Positions 8,051 through 16,411 of a stretch of 64,000 nucleotides of DNA are shown one piece after another (position 1 is the first letter of the stretch; each line of letters opens with the position of its first letter). Source of the stretch: Verrucomicrobiaceae bacterium (GTDB taxonomy: Bacteria > Verrucomicrobiota > Verrucomicrobiia > Verrucomicrobiales > Verrucomicrobiaceae); the NCBI GenBank assembly GCA_947458455.1, contig CANGYJ010000001.1, positions 310,001-374,000 of the forward strand, given 5' to 3'. Under the pieces are notes generated by a model. That model did not search any database. It worked only from the letters and a program-made list of their open reading frames with translations, and was not told where the DNA came from. Both the position numbers and the translations under genes were made by a program.

Positions 8051-8480
8051 ATGAGAAGGACCAAAACGAAGGAAGACAAGGCGCTGAATGCAGCATTCGA
8101 CGCATTGATCGCCCAGACCGGACATCCGCCGGAGGCGATCATGGGCGAGCAAGACGTGTTGGCCCAGATGACCAACAGGCTCATTGAGCGGGTGAACTAG
8201 TGCGCCACCTCAAAACCGGGCGCAGCCCCAGCGAGGCGGTGCTCGACGGTGGGGGCGAACGCGCCGAGGCGGGCGGCAACTGCCGCAACGGCTTCAGTGT
8301 AAACACCGTGCTCGGCGACAGCGGCGAGATGCACATCGGGGTGCCGCGCGACCGGCACAGCAGCTTCGAGGCGCTGCTGGTGCCCAAGTGGCAAAAAAGC
8401 AACCAGGCTTCGAAGACAAGATCATCGCCCTCTACTCACGCGGCATGACCGTGCGCGACTTCATAGCGATAATCGAGCCG
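8051..8480 (+). pseudogene. IS256-family transposase remnant (frameshifted, truncated)
   Basis: Three pieces in three frames match the N-terminal third of an IS256-family DDE transposase. Frame 1 (8051-8200) reads LIAQTGHPPEAIMG then LAQMTNRLIERV. Frame 2 (about 8235-8400) reads GGNCRNGFSVNTVL, MHIGVPRDRHSSFEALLVPK. Frame 3 (about 8400-8470) reads GFEDKIIALYSRGMTVRDF. The order and spacing follow the family, but a segment with the H-L-G-Y motif is deleted, two frameshifts are present, and everything after MTVRDF, including the catalytic DDE core, is missing. GAGCCTATCAGAAAGTTTGTGTG at 8007-8029 (quoted in part) resembles an IS256-type left end. The element is dead. Confidence 0.75.
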
Positions 8481-8579
8481 CTCTCCAAGTCTCACGACTT
8501 CCAGTCTCCACGTCTTTCCGTCTTGCGGTGCAGCTGCTCTGCCCGTCTCAAAGTCTCACTACTCCAAATCTCCTCGTCT

Positions 8580-8834
8580 ATGTTCGACCCTACTCTCCAC
8601 CAAGAAAACACGCCCATCGACGCCGCGCCGATGCGGGAGCAGTTCAACAGCTTGAAAGCGTTGGCGGATGGCTGCGCGACGAGTGTGGATCTCGTCAACG
8701 CGATTCAGACGACGAGCAGCAACAGCAATGGCGTGTGTAACATGTCGATGAACGCGGACGTGAACTACGAACCGGCCCAGCTGCAAGCGGTGGTCGACAA
8801 GCACGATGAGCTGATCAATCTGCTGAGCCGGTGA
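8580..8834 (+). CDS. Small hypothetical protein (MFDPTL...MREQFNSLKAL type)
   Basis: An 84-residue protein starting MFDPTLHQENTPIDAAPMREQ, placed at the ATG inside the longer track ORF, whose upstream part belongs to the transposase remnant. I recall verrucomicrobial small proteins, and the N-termini of some tail-fibre-like proteins, that open with a similar M-F-D-P-T-L...L-K-A-L pattern, so it may be a real small gene, but function is unknown. The C-terminal ELINLLSR gives a clean end. It lies immediately after the IS256 scar, with nothing recognisable downstream until the ExbB-like gene at 9089. Confidence 0.45.
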   Translation: MFDPTLHQENTPIDAAPMREQFNSLKALADGCATSVDLVNAIQTTSSNSNGVCNMSMNADVNYEPAQLQAVVDKHDELINLLSR

Positions 8835-9088
8835 GAGTGGTTTGATGCCCGCTTTGACTGCGTGAGGATGGCTTATTTCGCAAAGGGCTTCCCTTAGAGG
8901 AAACGGGAGGGGCAACCGACTGATCACAGGTTCGCATTCATGAACTCGCGGCATCGGTTTCTTCCAAGAAAGCGTTTCACTTTTTCCGGCACTGTCTTGA
9001 TCGCAGACTTGCCATCAAGACGCCTCAATTGCTGGCTTACATTCGCCGCCTGTGGGGCTGCAAGAGCCCGGTGCATTCCCGAAACGCC

Positions 9089-9820
9089 TCAGTATGAGGC
9101 ATTAAGGCCGCGGGTGCGGTTTTTGGTCATCGGGACGACGGTGGGGGATTCACTGACTTGGTGAAACTCGACGATGTTGGAGGTCGTCTTGCTGTCTTCG
9201 ATGAGATTGACGATTTCGATGCCTGCTCGCTCTAGGTCGTGCATGAGGGAGCGGGAGCGGGCGGTGAGGAAGGCATAGCCGAGGTAGGCGGGAATAGCGA
9301 CGACGAGGCCGAGAGCGGCGGTGATGAGGCTCTGATAAACGCCCTGGGCGACATCAGCAGGGGTGGTGAGGCCGTTTGAGGAGGAGATGCGGGTGAAGGC
9401 ATCGAGGAGGCCGATGAGGGTACCGAGCAGGCCGATGAGGGGGCCGATGTGTGCGATGGCATTCAGGAGGCTGAGGAAGCGTTCCAAACGGGGGACTTCG
9501 AGCTGGCCTGCCTCTTGAACGATTTCTTTGAGTTGCTCCCGAGGGGCGTGATGGCGGAGGAGGGCAGAGTGGATGATGCGACCAGCGGGGACGCGGGTGG
9601 CGAGGCATTCCTGGAGGGCCTCGGCGAAGTTTCGGCGGCTGATGAGGGTGGAGAGGCCGGCGAGGAATTCGCCGATGTTCATGCTGGCGCGGTGAAAGTA
9701 GGCCAGACGCTCCAGAAAGATGGCACCTGAGAGGCAAAGGCAACCAAGGAGCAACCATACAAGCGGGCCACCTTTGGAGACGAGCTCCAGCGGGCCGGTG
9801 GTGATGCTAAGGTCGAACAT
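9089..9820 (-). CDS. MotA/TolQ/ExbB-family proton channel subunit
   Basis: A 243-aa protein with an N-terminal TM (GGPLVWLLLGCLCLSGAIFL), a cytoplasmic helical region, and the family core: AHIGPLIGLLGTLIGLLDAF (about 125-145) and VYQSLITAALGLVVAIPAYL (about 167-186), corresponding to TM2-TM3 with the conserved Thr of the proton path (LITAALG). ExbB/TolQ subunits form pentameric channels around a TolR/ExbD dimer and convert proton flow to motion or force. No ExbD/TolR partner is present in the window, so it must act with one encoded elsewhere. It is last in the run scaffold-GTPase-roadblock-channel, 75 bp downstream of the roadblock gene. Confidence 0.85.
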   Translation of the reverse strand: MFDLSITTGPLELVSKGGPLVWLLLGCLCLSGAIFLERLAYFHRASMNIGEFLAGLSTLISRRNFAEALQECLATRVPAGRIIHSALLRHHAPREQLKEIVQEAGQLEVPRLERFLSLLNAIAHIGPLIGLLGTLIGLLDAFTRISSSNGLTTPADVAQGVYQSLITAALGLVVAIPAYLGYAFLTARSRSLMHDLERAGIEIVNLIEDSKTTSNIVEFHQVSESPTVVPMTKNRTRGLNASY

Positions 9821-9895
9821 AGATGCGAATAAGGCTTATAAGTAGCAAGTTTTAGGCCGGAACGGGATACTTGTAAATCGCGGATGTGCCGGGCC

Positions 9896-10357
9896 TTACC
9901 AGGCTGGCATGGCGTGGAGGGCATCGCCGAGATTTAAAGCGGGTGCCGAGGTGCGGCGGGGCTGTGTAGAGCCGGTGGCGGTGAGCTGAAAGGTGGCGGC
10001 TTGGCGGCGAACAGAATCCATATTCGCTTCAGCTTCGCAACGGACGATGAGGGCGTGCCGGTGAGGAAGGCCACGCAGGAGCACGAGGCCGCCTTCGTGA
10101 TGCTGAACGAGTTCGATGCAGTCGCCGGAGCCGCTGCGGCGTCCGAATTCGGAGGCGGCACTGAGGGTGGCATGGGCAAGGACGAGCACGCCTGCGGATG
10201 GCGGCATGGCCTCGCCAGCGGCGGTGATGAGGTGGCCGGCGCCATCGGTGACGAAAGCGGAGAGAACGCCGGGATGCTGGAGGACTAAGGAGAGCATGAG
10301 GAGTGCGGATTGATTTTGAAGAGTGTCTCGATCAGGCGGCGGCGAGGGCGGGAGCAT
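9896..10357 (-). CDS. Roadblock/LC7-domain protein (MglB-like)
   Basis: A 153-aa protein whose first ATG (10357) lies inside the GTPase gene, overlapping it by 26 bp. After a short Pro-rich lead the sequence fits the roadblock/LC7 fold: helix NQSALLMLSLVLQHPGV, strands LSAFVTDGAGHLITAAGEAM, long helix LAHATLSAASEFGRR, then strands ELVQHHEGGLVLLRG and HALIVRCEAEANM. In bacteria such proteins act as GTPase-activating or co-GTPase partners of MglA-type GTPases. The direct overlap with an MglA-like gene strongly supports that role here. A Pro/Ser-rich C-terminal tail follows the domain. Confidence 0.78.
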   Translation of the reverse strand: MLPPSPPPDRDTLQNQSALLMLSLVLQHPGVLSAFVTDGAGHLITAAGEAMPPSAGVLVLAHATLSAASEFGRRSGSGDCIELVQHHEGGLVLLRGLPHRHALIVRCEAEANMDSVRRQAATFQLTATGSTQPRRTSAPALNLGDALHAMPAW

Positions 10358-11009
10358 GGCCGCTCGTCATTTCACGAGGCATGAGTGCCTGCGAGATGGG
10401 CGTGGGACTGACCGGGGCATGCGCCTGGCGGAACTGGTGGATGATGGCCTGGGAGACGGCGTTGAGTGTGGCGAGAACATTGCGTCCTCCGCGAGCATCG
10501 GCTTCAAAGCTGAGAAAGGGAACGGGGCGGCTATTGAAGAGGTACTCGAGGTAATCGACGGGGGCCGCGTTTGGCAGGTCTCGCTTGTTGTATTGCAGGA
10601 CGATGGGGAGGCGGTCAATGGAGCTGTCGTTGAGGCGGAGATTGGCCTCAAGGCTCTGAAGGGCCTGCAAATTATCCCGCTGGCGGTCCATCTGGGAGTC
10701 GGCAACAAAGACGACACCATCGGCCTGGCGCAGAACGAGCTGGAGGGTGGCGTTGTAGGTAACTTGGCCGGGGACGGTGTAGAGGTGGAAGGTGGTTTTG
10801 TAGCCCGGAATGGCATCGGCTTCGATGCTGAGGAAGTCGAAGAAGAGGGTTCGATCCTGTGCAGTGGAGAGGGAAATGAGATCGCTGCGGCCGCGAGGAT
10901 CGAGCTTGGCGTGGATTTGCTGAATGTTGGTGGTCTTACCGCACAGTGGGGTGCCGCAATAGACGACCTTAAAACTGATGGTGCGTTCGTCGTGGTTGAT
11001 ACTGGGCAT
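10332..11009 (-). CDS. MglA-type small Ras-like GTPase
   Basis: A 225-aa protein with the hallmark MglA elements: P-loop GTPLCGKTT (19-27), switch II region TVPGQ (78-82) in place of DxxGQ, as in MglA, followed by NATLQLVLRQADGVVFVADSQ (quoted in parts: NATLQLVLRQADG and VVFVADSQ), and NKRD (141-144) for guanine specificity. The C-terminal extension of about 30 residues is Ala/Pro-rich and probably disordered. MglA family GTPases set the polarity axis in Myxococcus and Thermus and recruit motility machinery in the GTP form. It starts 29 bp downstream of the large scaffold gene and overlaps the roadblock gene. Confidence 0.9.
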   Translation of the reverse strand: MPSINHDERTISFKVVYCGTPLCGKTTNIQQIHAKLDPRGRSDLISLSTAQDRTLFFDFLSIEADAIPGYKTTFHLYTVPGQVTYNATLQLVLRQADGVVFVADSQMDRQRDNLQALQSLEANLRLNDSSIDRLPIVLQYNKRDLPNAAPVDYLEYLFNSRPVPFLSFEADARGGRNVLATLNAVSQAIIHQFRQAHAPVSPTPISQALMPREMTSGHAPALAAA

Positions 11010-11038
11010 GGCGGTCGTGGGGAAATCCGATGGTTGGT

Positions 11039-14000
11039 TCAGCGAAGGAGTCGGGCGAGCTCACGGGCGACGAGGGTGATCTTATCGCGAAGGCCGGTGC
11101 CGGGTTCGCCTTGATGGAGGACGCCGACGGAGACTTCGCCGGGGAAGCAGAAGGTGAGGAGTCGGCCACCCGCATTGAGCGTGAAGGTTTCAGCCCCGTC
11201 GATGCCGATAAGCGGGGCGAGGCCGCGGAGCTGGCGGGCGATGTCTGGGGCCTGCTGCTGGAAGGTTGCGGCTTCGGGGGCGGAGGGATTGGCGTGGCTG
11301 AGAACGCTGGAGCCATTGAGGCAGATGCAGGCGCTGAGGCCGGGCAGGGTGGCGAGGAGCTGGACGACGCGGGAGGCATCGAGCGAGTCATCGACGCCGA
11401 GGAGAGCACGGAGGAGGAGCTGATCGGTGTCTGTATCCAGGGCGGAAAGGCCGAGGAAGGAGGCTTTGCTCGGAGCCGCCGCTTTGGGCTGGGGAGAGAA
11501 GAACGCGGCAGGCGCTGGAGAAGGAGCAGCTTCGTCAGCCGGGGCTGGCGTAGGAGCCTGAACTGGTGAGGGGGGCAGTTTCAGCGAAGGCGCGGGAGGT
11601 GCCTCTGGTGGGGCGGTAAAGGGATTGCTGATAGGTCCGGGGGCAGGTGCTATGGCGGGTGCCAGCATGGTCCCGGTGGGGGCGTTTTCGCTGGCGGTGC
11701 TGAAGGATGCTCCAAAGAAGGCGGAGGGCTTTGGATCCGCACTGATCAGGGGAATGACGGATTCGGCCGGAGCGGTTTTGGCCTCTCTTTGGCTAGCGAA
11801 AGGCTCGATCAGGGGCTGGGTAGGCGGGGCTTGTCGGAAGAGGGAGCTTGTGGCGAAGCTGATGGGGGCTGCCGGGACTACGCCGAGCAATTGCTCGCTA
11901 CTCAGGCCGGTTGCAGCCGATGGGGCGAAGGGATCGAAGGCCTTCACCGCAGAATGGATAGGTCGGCTAGCTGCGGGAGCGGATTCCGCAGGAAGTGCAC
12001 CAAAGGCATTGAAGGCTCCCGCCAGTGGCTGAACGGAGGTCGCGAGAGTCGAAAACGCACTTTTCGGTGCCTCGAGAGCCATGGGCAAAGGAGCTGGCGC
12101 AGGTGCCGAGGCGAAAGTTTGAGCTGGTTCCTCTGGTTGCGGTGGCTGGCTGGCGAAGAGGCTATTCTGAGGGGCTGGCGTTGGAGCCAGTGTGGGGACC
12201 GTAGCTGGTGATGGAGTAAAAACTGGGCTCGTGGCTGCTGGCGGAGTGGGATTTAGGATACCTGTGGTTGTAACCCCAGGATTGCCAAAGGGCGTGAAGG
12301 TGATCGGAGCTGCCGATGCCGCAAACATGAGGCTGGCTGCGGCTGGCATCGGGGCGGGGCGCTCTGCTGGCGGAGCACTGCTAGGTGGCGAAACCACCAT
12401 TTTCGGCAACGCCATGGAAGGGGCCGGAGTGGTGATGGTGGCTAGAGCATGTGCTGGGGCGGAGGCTCCGCAGTCTTGGGTCGCCGTGAGGGCGTGGAAG
12501 ACAACATTGGAGGGGAGCTGGACCTGAACGTCTCGCTTGGCTCCGGAAAGCATGCTGCGGAAGCCCTGATCCGCTACGCCATCGAGCAAGGCGCCAAGGC
12601 TGAGGGCATACGCCCCTTTGGAAGCCTGCTCATGGAGGAGGCTGGCATCGACGCTGGTTGAAAGCCAGGCGGGCACGCACGCGGGATTGAAGCCAAGGTC
12701 ATCGGCACTGCGTCCCTGGAGAAGGGTGGCGAGGGTGAAGCGAGCTTTGCCTCCGGCAGCGCCAGGGACACCTGAAAAGACGGGTAAAGCGCCTTCCGCT
12801 GGCTGAACTGTCAATGGAGCGGCAGCAGGTATTCGATGCTGTGGCCGAGCCATAGGCAACGTTAGGCCCGTGGTCGCCATGGGTGGGCTGCTGGGAGAAG
12901 CGGTGGCGGGTGGTTCGGCGGGTTTTGCCTCGAAAAGATTCGCCATGGCTCGATCCAGCCCCGTTGTGCTGGGTTTGGCAGGTTCCGCTGAGAATGCGGG
13001 AGCCCCGACTGGAGCGGATGAAGCAAAGATCGTGGGGGCACTCGCGGCAAAAGGTGAGGCTGTGGCGCTAAACACCGGGGCGGGTTCAACGGGAGGTATC
13101 ATCTCTCCGAATGGGGAAGCGAATACCGGTGCACTCACCGCGAAAGGCGAGGCCGTGGCTGGATTTGAAGACGCCGCTGCGAACGGCGAGGCCGCTGGCG
13201 AAGCACTGGCGAAAGGCGAAGCTGGAGTTGCAGCAGCAAAGGGTGAGGCAGACGGAGCTGGTGAGGCCGCTGCGAATGGGAAAGCTGGAACCGGCTGGGG
13301 AGCTGATGCTGCGAACAGAGAGCCCGCTGGCGATGGCGAAGCGGCTCCGAAAGGTGAGGCTGGAGCTGGATAGGAAGCTGCAGCCGTGAACGGAGAACTC
13401 GATGGCGCAGGTGTAGCCGCGGCGAATGGGGAGGCCTGGGTAGGAGCCAAGCTGGCTTGGGTAAACGGAGAGCCTGAACTCGGCGGGGGGGGCGAAGCGG
13501 CTGTGGCTGCTTGCCCAAACGGCGAGGCTACTCCTGCGGCCGCAATGGAAGGCATGGCCGCAGCAAACGGACTCATCGGAAAAGCAGATGACGGCGGAGC
13601 AGTCGGTGATCTCGACGGCTCGGCTGCCGCAAAAGATGAGGCTTGGGATGCTACTGGCAATGCCGGAGCAGAGGGGCGGGTGCCTGCGATCAATGCAGAC
13701 AGCTTCGCCACGGGCAGAGCCACCGTGCGTGGCTCCTGAGGAGAGACCGGACCCTGAAAAAGGGCCGGGCAAACTCGGTAAATTTCAAATACCGGCACTG
13801 TTGGCAGTCCGCTGCGCAGGGCATTTTCCAAAAGTGCCGGCGGTAACGTCAGTGGCTGCTCAGGCGACACAACTCCACCGCGCACGAGTTCGGGTGGTAT
13901 TAGGTGAATCACATCGCCGACGGTCAGGGGCATGTTCGTGGGTGCCGCAGAGGCCATGCCAAACGGGGAAAGGCCGCTGTGGGCGTTGATGGGAGGAGCT

Positions 14001-14089
14001 TCGATAGATTCTCCAGCGCAGGTGCGAAACAAAGGGGAACCTGCCATTTGGAAAAGGGGGGCGGGAGGCTGTGCCATGGTAGCTTGCAT
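11039..14089 (-). CDS. Large scaffold: SPF-repeat disordered protein with roadblock-like C-terminus
   Basis: A 1016-aa protein of unknown function. Residues about 54-135 form one globular unit (VGDVIHLIPPELV ... ALPVAKLSAL) and about 450-535 a second with the same plan (LLxxxxxxG...LL...F......V.LP..V), so the domain may be duplicated. Between them, residues about 170-370 are low-complexity Ala/Ser/Pro punctuated by at least thirteen SPF/PF units such as SPFAAAT, SPFGAAS and SPFTAAA. A further Phe-dotted disordered stretch follows. The last 130 residues (LLLRALLGVDDSLDASRVVQLLATL ... in pieces; VLSHANPSAP; TLNAGGRLLTFCFPGEVSVGVL) look like a roadblock/LC7 domain. It is first of four genes with the GTPase, roadblock and proton channel. 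M5 (14077) is an alternative start. Confidence 0.75.
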   Translation of the reverse strand: MQATMAQPPAPLFQMAGSPLFRTCAGESIEAPPINAHSGLSPFGMASAAPTNMPLTVGDVIHLIPPELVRGGVVSPEQPLTLPPALLENALRSGLPTVPVFEIYRVCPALFQGPVSPQEPRTVALPVAKLSALIAGTRPSAPALPVASQASSFAAAEPSRSPTAPPSSAFPMSPFAAAMPSIAAAGVASPFGQAATAASPPPPSSGSPFTQASLAPTQASPFAAATPAPSSSPFTAAASYPAPASPFGAASPSPAGSLFAASAPQPVPAFPFAAASPAPSASPFAAATPASPFASASPAASPFAAASSNPATASPFAVSAPVFASPFGEMIPPVEPAPVFSATASPFAASAPTIFASSAPVGAPAFSAEPAKPSTTGLDRAMANLFEAKPAEPPATASPSSPPMATTGLTLPMARPQHRIPAAAPLTVQPAEGALPVFSGVPGAAGGKARFTLATLLQGRSADDLGFNPACVPAWLSTSVDASLLHEQASKGAYALSLGALLDGVADQGFRSMLSGAKRDVQVQLPSNVVFHALTATQDCGASAPAHALATITTPAPSMALPKMVVSPPSSAPPAERPAPMPAAASLMFAASAAPITFTPFGNPGVTTTGILNPTPPAATSPVFTPSPATVPTLAPTPAPQNSLFASQPPQPEEPAQTFASAPAPAPLPMALEAPKSAFSTLATSVQPLAGAFNAFGALPAESAPAASRPIHSAVKAFDPFAPSAATGLSSEQLLGVVPAAPISFATSSLFRQAPPTQPLIEPFASQREAKTAPAESVIPLISADPKPSAFFGASFSTASENAPTGTMLAPAIAPAPGPISNPFTAPPEAPPAPSLKLPPSPVQAPTPAPADEAAPSPAPAAFFSPQPKAAAPSKASFLGLSALDTDTDQLLLRALLGVDDSLDASRVVQLLATLPGLSACICLNGSSVLSHANPSAPEAATFQQQAPDIARQLRGLAPLIGIDGAETFTLNAGGRLLTFCFPGEVSVGVLHQGEPGTGLRDKITLVARELARLLR

Positions 14090-14735
14090 GACGAGACGGG
14101 ATTAGGGTGAAAATGACTGTGCCGCAGTGGGGAAGCGCTCGATCGACCTCACCTGAATCAGCGCACGTTCCGTGGCATCAGTGCCGGAACCACGTACATA
14201 CAGCGTTTGGAGGAAAGAGTTCATCGGCAGCCTGAACAGCCCAATTCGACACCGCTGAGGTAGCAAAGGAGCTTATTAAAGATAGAAATTATAGAAAAAA
14301 TTAACGGCATCAACTGAGATAATTAAGCTAAATTAAATATCTACTCTTGTAAATTCAACCTTTTTCTACCTCTGGGTGAAATTTTGCTACCCATGACAAA
14401 TGATGGCGCGGCTCTCAGGCACTTGGCCTGCCGATAGCCTGCTTTTCTCATGCTCCTTTTTGCCGCAGCAGATGAGCCAAGAGGCAGCGGATGCCGAGGT
14501 TTCCTTTTGTTTTCATTTTTCATCTCTGAGTCCTCTGCTCCGCTCCTGCGGCAAAAGACTTTGGAAGCTGCCGTGTGTTTTGTGCGAGAAGTGCAGTCCC
14601 GCTGGATCGGAAAGGCAACTTTCATCCAATTCCATGAAGCATGTTTTTAGTGTCTGCCACGATCTAATAAAGTAGGAGACAAGCGCCGCGTCCTGCTCAT
14701 CATCGCGGCCCTTTCCCGCCCAAGCACCTGATCTT
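14090..14735. other. Divergent intergenic region, partly A/T-rich, with a long inverted repeat
   Basis: No supported gene; the short ORFs here lack protein-like composition. 14260-14400 is strongly A/T-rich and contains a perfect -10 hexamer TATAAT on the minus strand (14293-14288), about 200 bp upstream of the scaffold ATG, though without a good -35. An 11-bp inverted repeat TTTTGCCGCAG (14458-14468) and CTGCGGCAAAA (14546-14556) encloses 77 nt and could form a structured leader or small RNA upstream of the RGG gene. Confidence 0.4.
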
Positions 14736-16373
14736 ATGTCCGAAGCCGAATCCAGCATTCCTCAACAGCCCCAGACCGATTCCCTCGATCTGTCCAGCCT
14801 GCGTCTAATACCCGCGTGGGTTGCGGATTTCGGCAAGGAAGAGAAAATTATCGAGCGCTTTGGCGATCGTGAAGACCGTCCGCAGCGTGGTGACCGCCGT
14901 GGCGGTGGTGGCTTCGGCGGTGATCGCCGCGGAGCAGGCGGTGGTGGTGCGGGTGAACGTCGTTTTGGTGGTGGTGCTGGTGCAGGCCCGCGTCGTGATG
15001 GCCCTGGCGGTCCGCCGCGCCGTGATGGACCCGGAGGCCCACCACGTGGGGATCGTCGTGATGGACCTGGAGGACCGCGTCGCTTCGGAGATCGGGATCG
15101 CAGCCGCGATGGTGGAGATAACCGGCCGCAACGCGATTGGGTGCCTATTCCACAGGACATTCAGGTTACGATCTATCCGCAAGACGAGACGCTCGATACG
15201 CTCGCTCAGCATGTTCGTAACACGGGCCACGCCTTCAGCATGTTCGATGCTGCACGTATCGTCCTCGCGGGTGGTGAGCGCTTCAATGTCCGCTATCTAT
15301 GCGCCGACACACGTCCCTCTCCGCTTTTCAAAACCACGGCCGATGGCGGGCTCTTTCTCACGCGTGATGAAGCCGTCTCGCACATCCTCAACAGCACCGT
15401 CATCGACGAATACTACCGAGTCGAAGACATCGAACTCGAAGTGCCAAAGGGTGATTTCAAATCTGTCGCCGTCTGTGGCATGAGTGGTGAGATCCTCGGC
15501 CCTGCTAGCCATCACAGTTACCAGACGAAGCTCATCCGCCTCCATCGTGAGCGCTTCGCCAACATGCCGTTTGAAGATTTCAAACGGCGCGTGCGATCGG
15601 ACACCACGCCTGAGACTATCGAGAAGTGGAAAGAGCAGGCCAGCAAAGGACGCCGATGGGTTTATCTCAAAGGCGAAATCGCCGAAGGAACCGAGCCGCA
15701 AGCGTTTCCGACCCGTGCGGAAGTCGAGGCGCATTTCCGGCGCATCCACGCGGCTGATTCCGTCATCGAACTGCGTGATGTGAACGTTGCTGGCGGCATC
15801 GATAAGTCCAAGCTATCGCACGTGCTCTTCATCATGCTGCGCAATGCCGTCGAAAATGCTCGCAAGCACCTCTTCGACATCTCGCAGAAACTCGCCGCCG
15901 GTCTTGAACGGCGTGGCTTGAAGATGTTTAAGCGCCGCAGCGGCAAAATGTTCGTCAGCCGCGTGCGTCCGCGTGCTGTCGATCCTTCCGTCGTCTTCTC
16001 TGCGCCGCTCGCCAAGATCGTCGAACTGCTCAAGCAGAACTCCGGCGGCATGCACCTCCACACGCTCGTCGAATCCATCACGCCCGCGCCTCCCAAGGAT
16101 GAAGATGCGCCGCCTCCCGTTGATGGTGAAGCCCCCAAGCTCACGCAGCAGCAGATGGAAGTCCTGAAAGACATCCGCTGGCTCGCCAATGAAGGTTACG
16201 TCATCGAATACAGCGATGGCATGATCTTCCTCGGCGTGCAGGGGGAACCTGCTCCAGTCAAAAAAGCGGAGGAAGCTCCGAAAACCGAAAAAACGGAGAA
16301 GCCAGCCAAGGCTCGCAAAGCTCCCAAGACCATCGCTCCGATCGTCGATGTTCTCGAAGATGTCTTCGAGTGA
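14736..16373 (+). CDS. RGG/RG-rich protein, conserved hypothetical
   Basis: A 545-aa protein beginning with a conserved-looking lead (LDLSSLRLIPAWVADFG), then about 90 residues of Arg/Gly repeats (RRGGGGFGGDRRG, RRDGPGGPPRRDGPGG) around 46-135, then a globular part from about 140 to 455 (VTIYPQDETLDTLAQHV, FLTRDEAVSHILNS, MLRNAVENARKHLFDISQKL), a winged-helix-like C-terminal segment (LKDIRWLANEGYVIEYSDGMIFLG) and a Lys/Glu/Pro tail. RGG boxes bind RNA and promote condensation in other proteins; the function here is unknown but RNA binding is a reasonable guess. It is monocistronic by context, and the disordered repeat makes it easy to mis-annotate in other frames. Confidence 0.75.
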   Translation: MSEAESSIPQQPQTDSLDLSSLRLIPAWVADFGKEEKIIERFGDREDRPQRGDRRGGGGFGGDRRGAGGGGAGERRFGGGAGAGPRRDGPGGPPRRDGPGGPPRGDRRDGPGGPRRFGDRDRSRDGGDNRPQRDWVPIPQDIQVTIYPQDETLDTLAQHVRNTGHAFSMFDAARIVLAGGERFNVRYLCADTRPSPLFKTTADGGLFLTRDEAVSHILNSTVIDEYYRVEDIELEVPKGDFKSVAVCGMSGEILGPASHHSYQTKLIRLHRERFANMPFEDFKRRVRSDTTPETIEKWKEQASKGRRWVYLKGEIAEGTEPQAFPTRAEVEAHFRRIHAADSVIELRDVNVAGGIDKSKLSHVLFIMLRNAVENARKHLFDISQKLAAGLERRGLKMFKRRSGKMFVSRVRPRAVDPSVVFSAPLAKIVELLKQNSGGMHLHTLVESITPAPPKDEDAPPPVDGEAPKLTQQQMEVLKDIRWLANEGYVIEYSDGMIFLGVQGEPAPVKKAEEAPKTEKTEKPAKARKAPKTIAPIVDVLEDVFE

Positions 16374-16411
16374 GGCCTAGCCAGCCTTTGCCTATTTCCA
16401 TTCGGATTTCT

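Noticed and set aside
9060-9110. GCCTCA/TGAGGC hairpin at the end of the ExbB-like gene as a terminator
   Set aside because: The stem is only 6 bp, overlaps the stop codon and lacks a U-tract.
12870-13389. Plus-strand ORFs with collagen-like KGEA/NGEA repeats
   Set aside because: They are the complementary reading of the SPF-repeat region of the minus-strand scaffold gene; the repeats come from the SPFAAA codons.
14341-14758. Short ORFs in the region upstream of the RGG gene
   Set aside because: No protein-like composition or start signal; they overlap an A/T-rich regulatory region.
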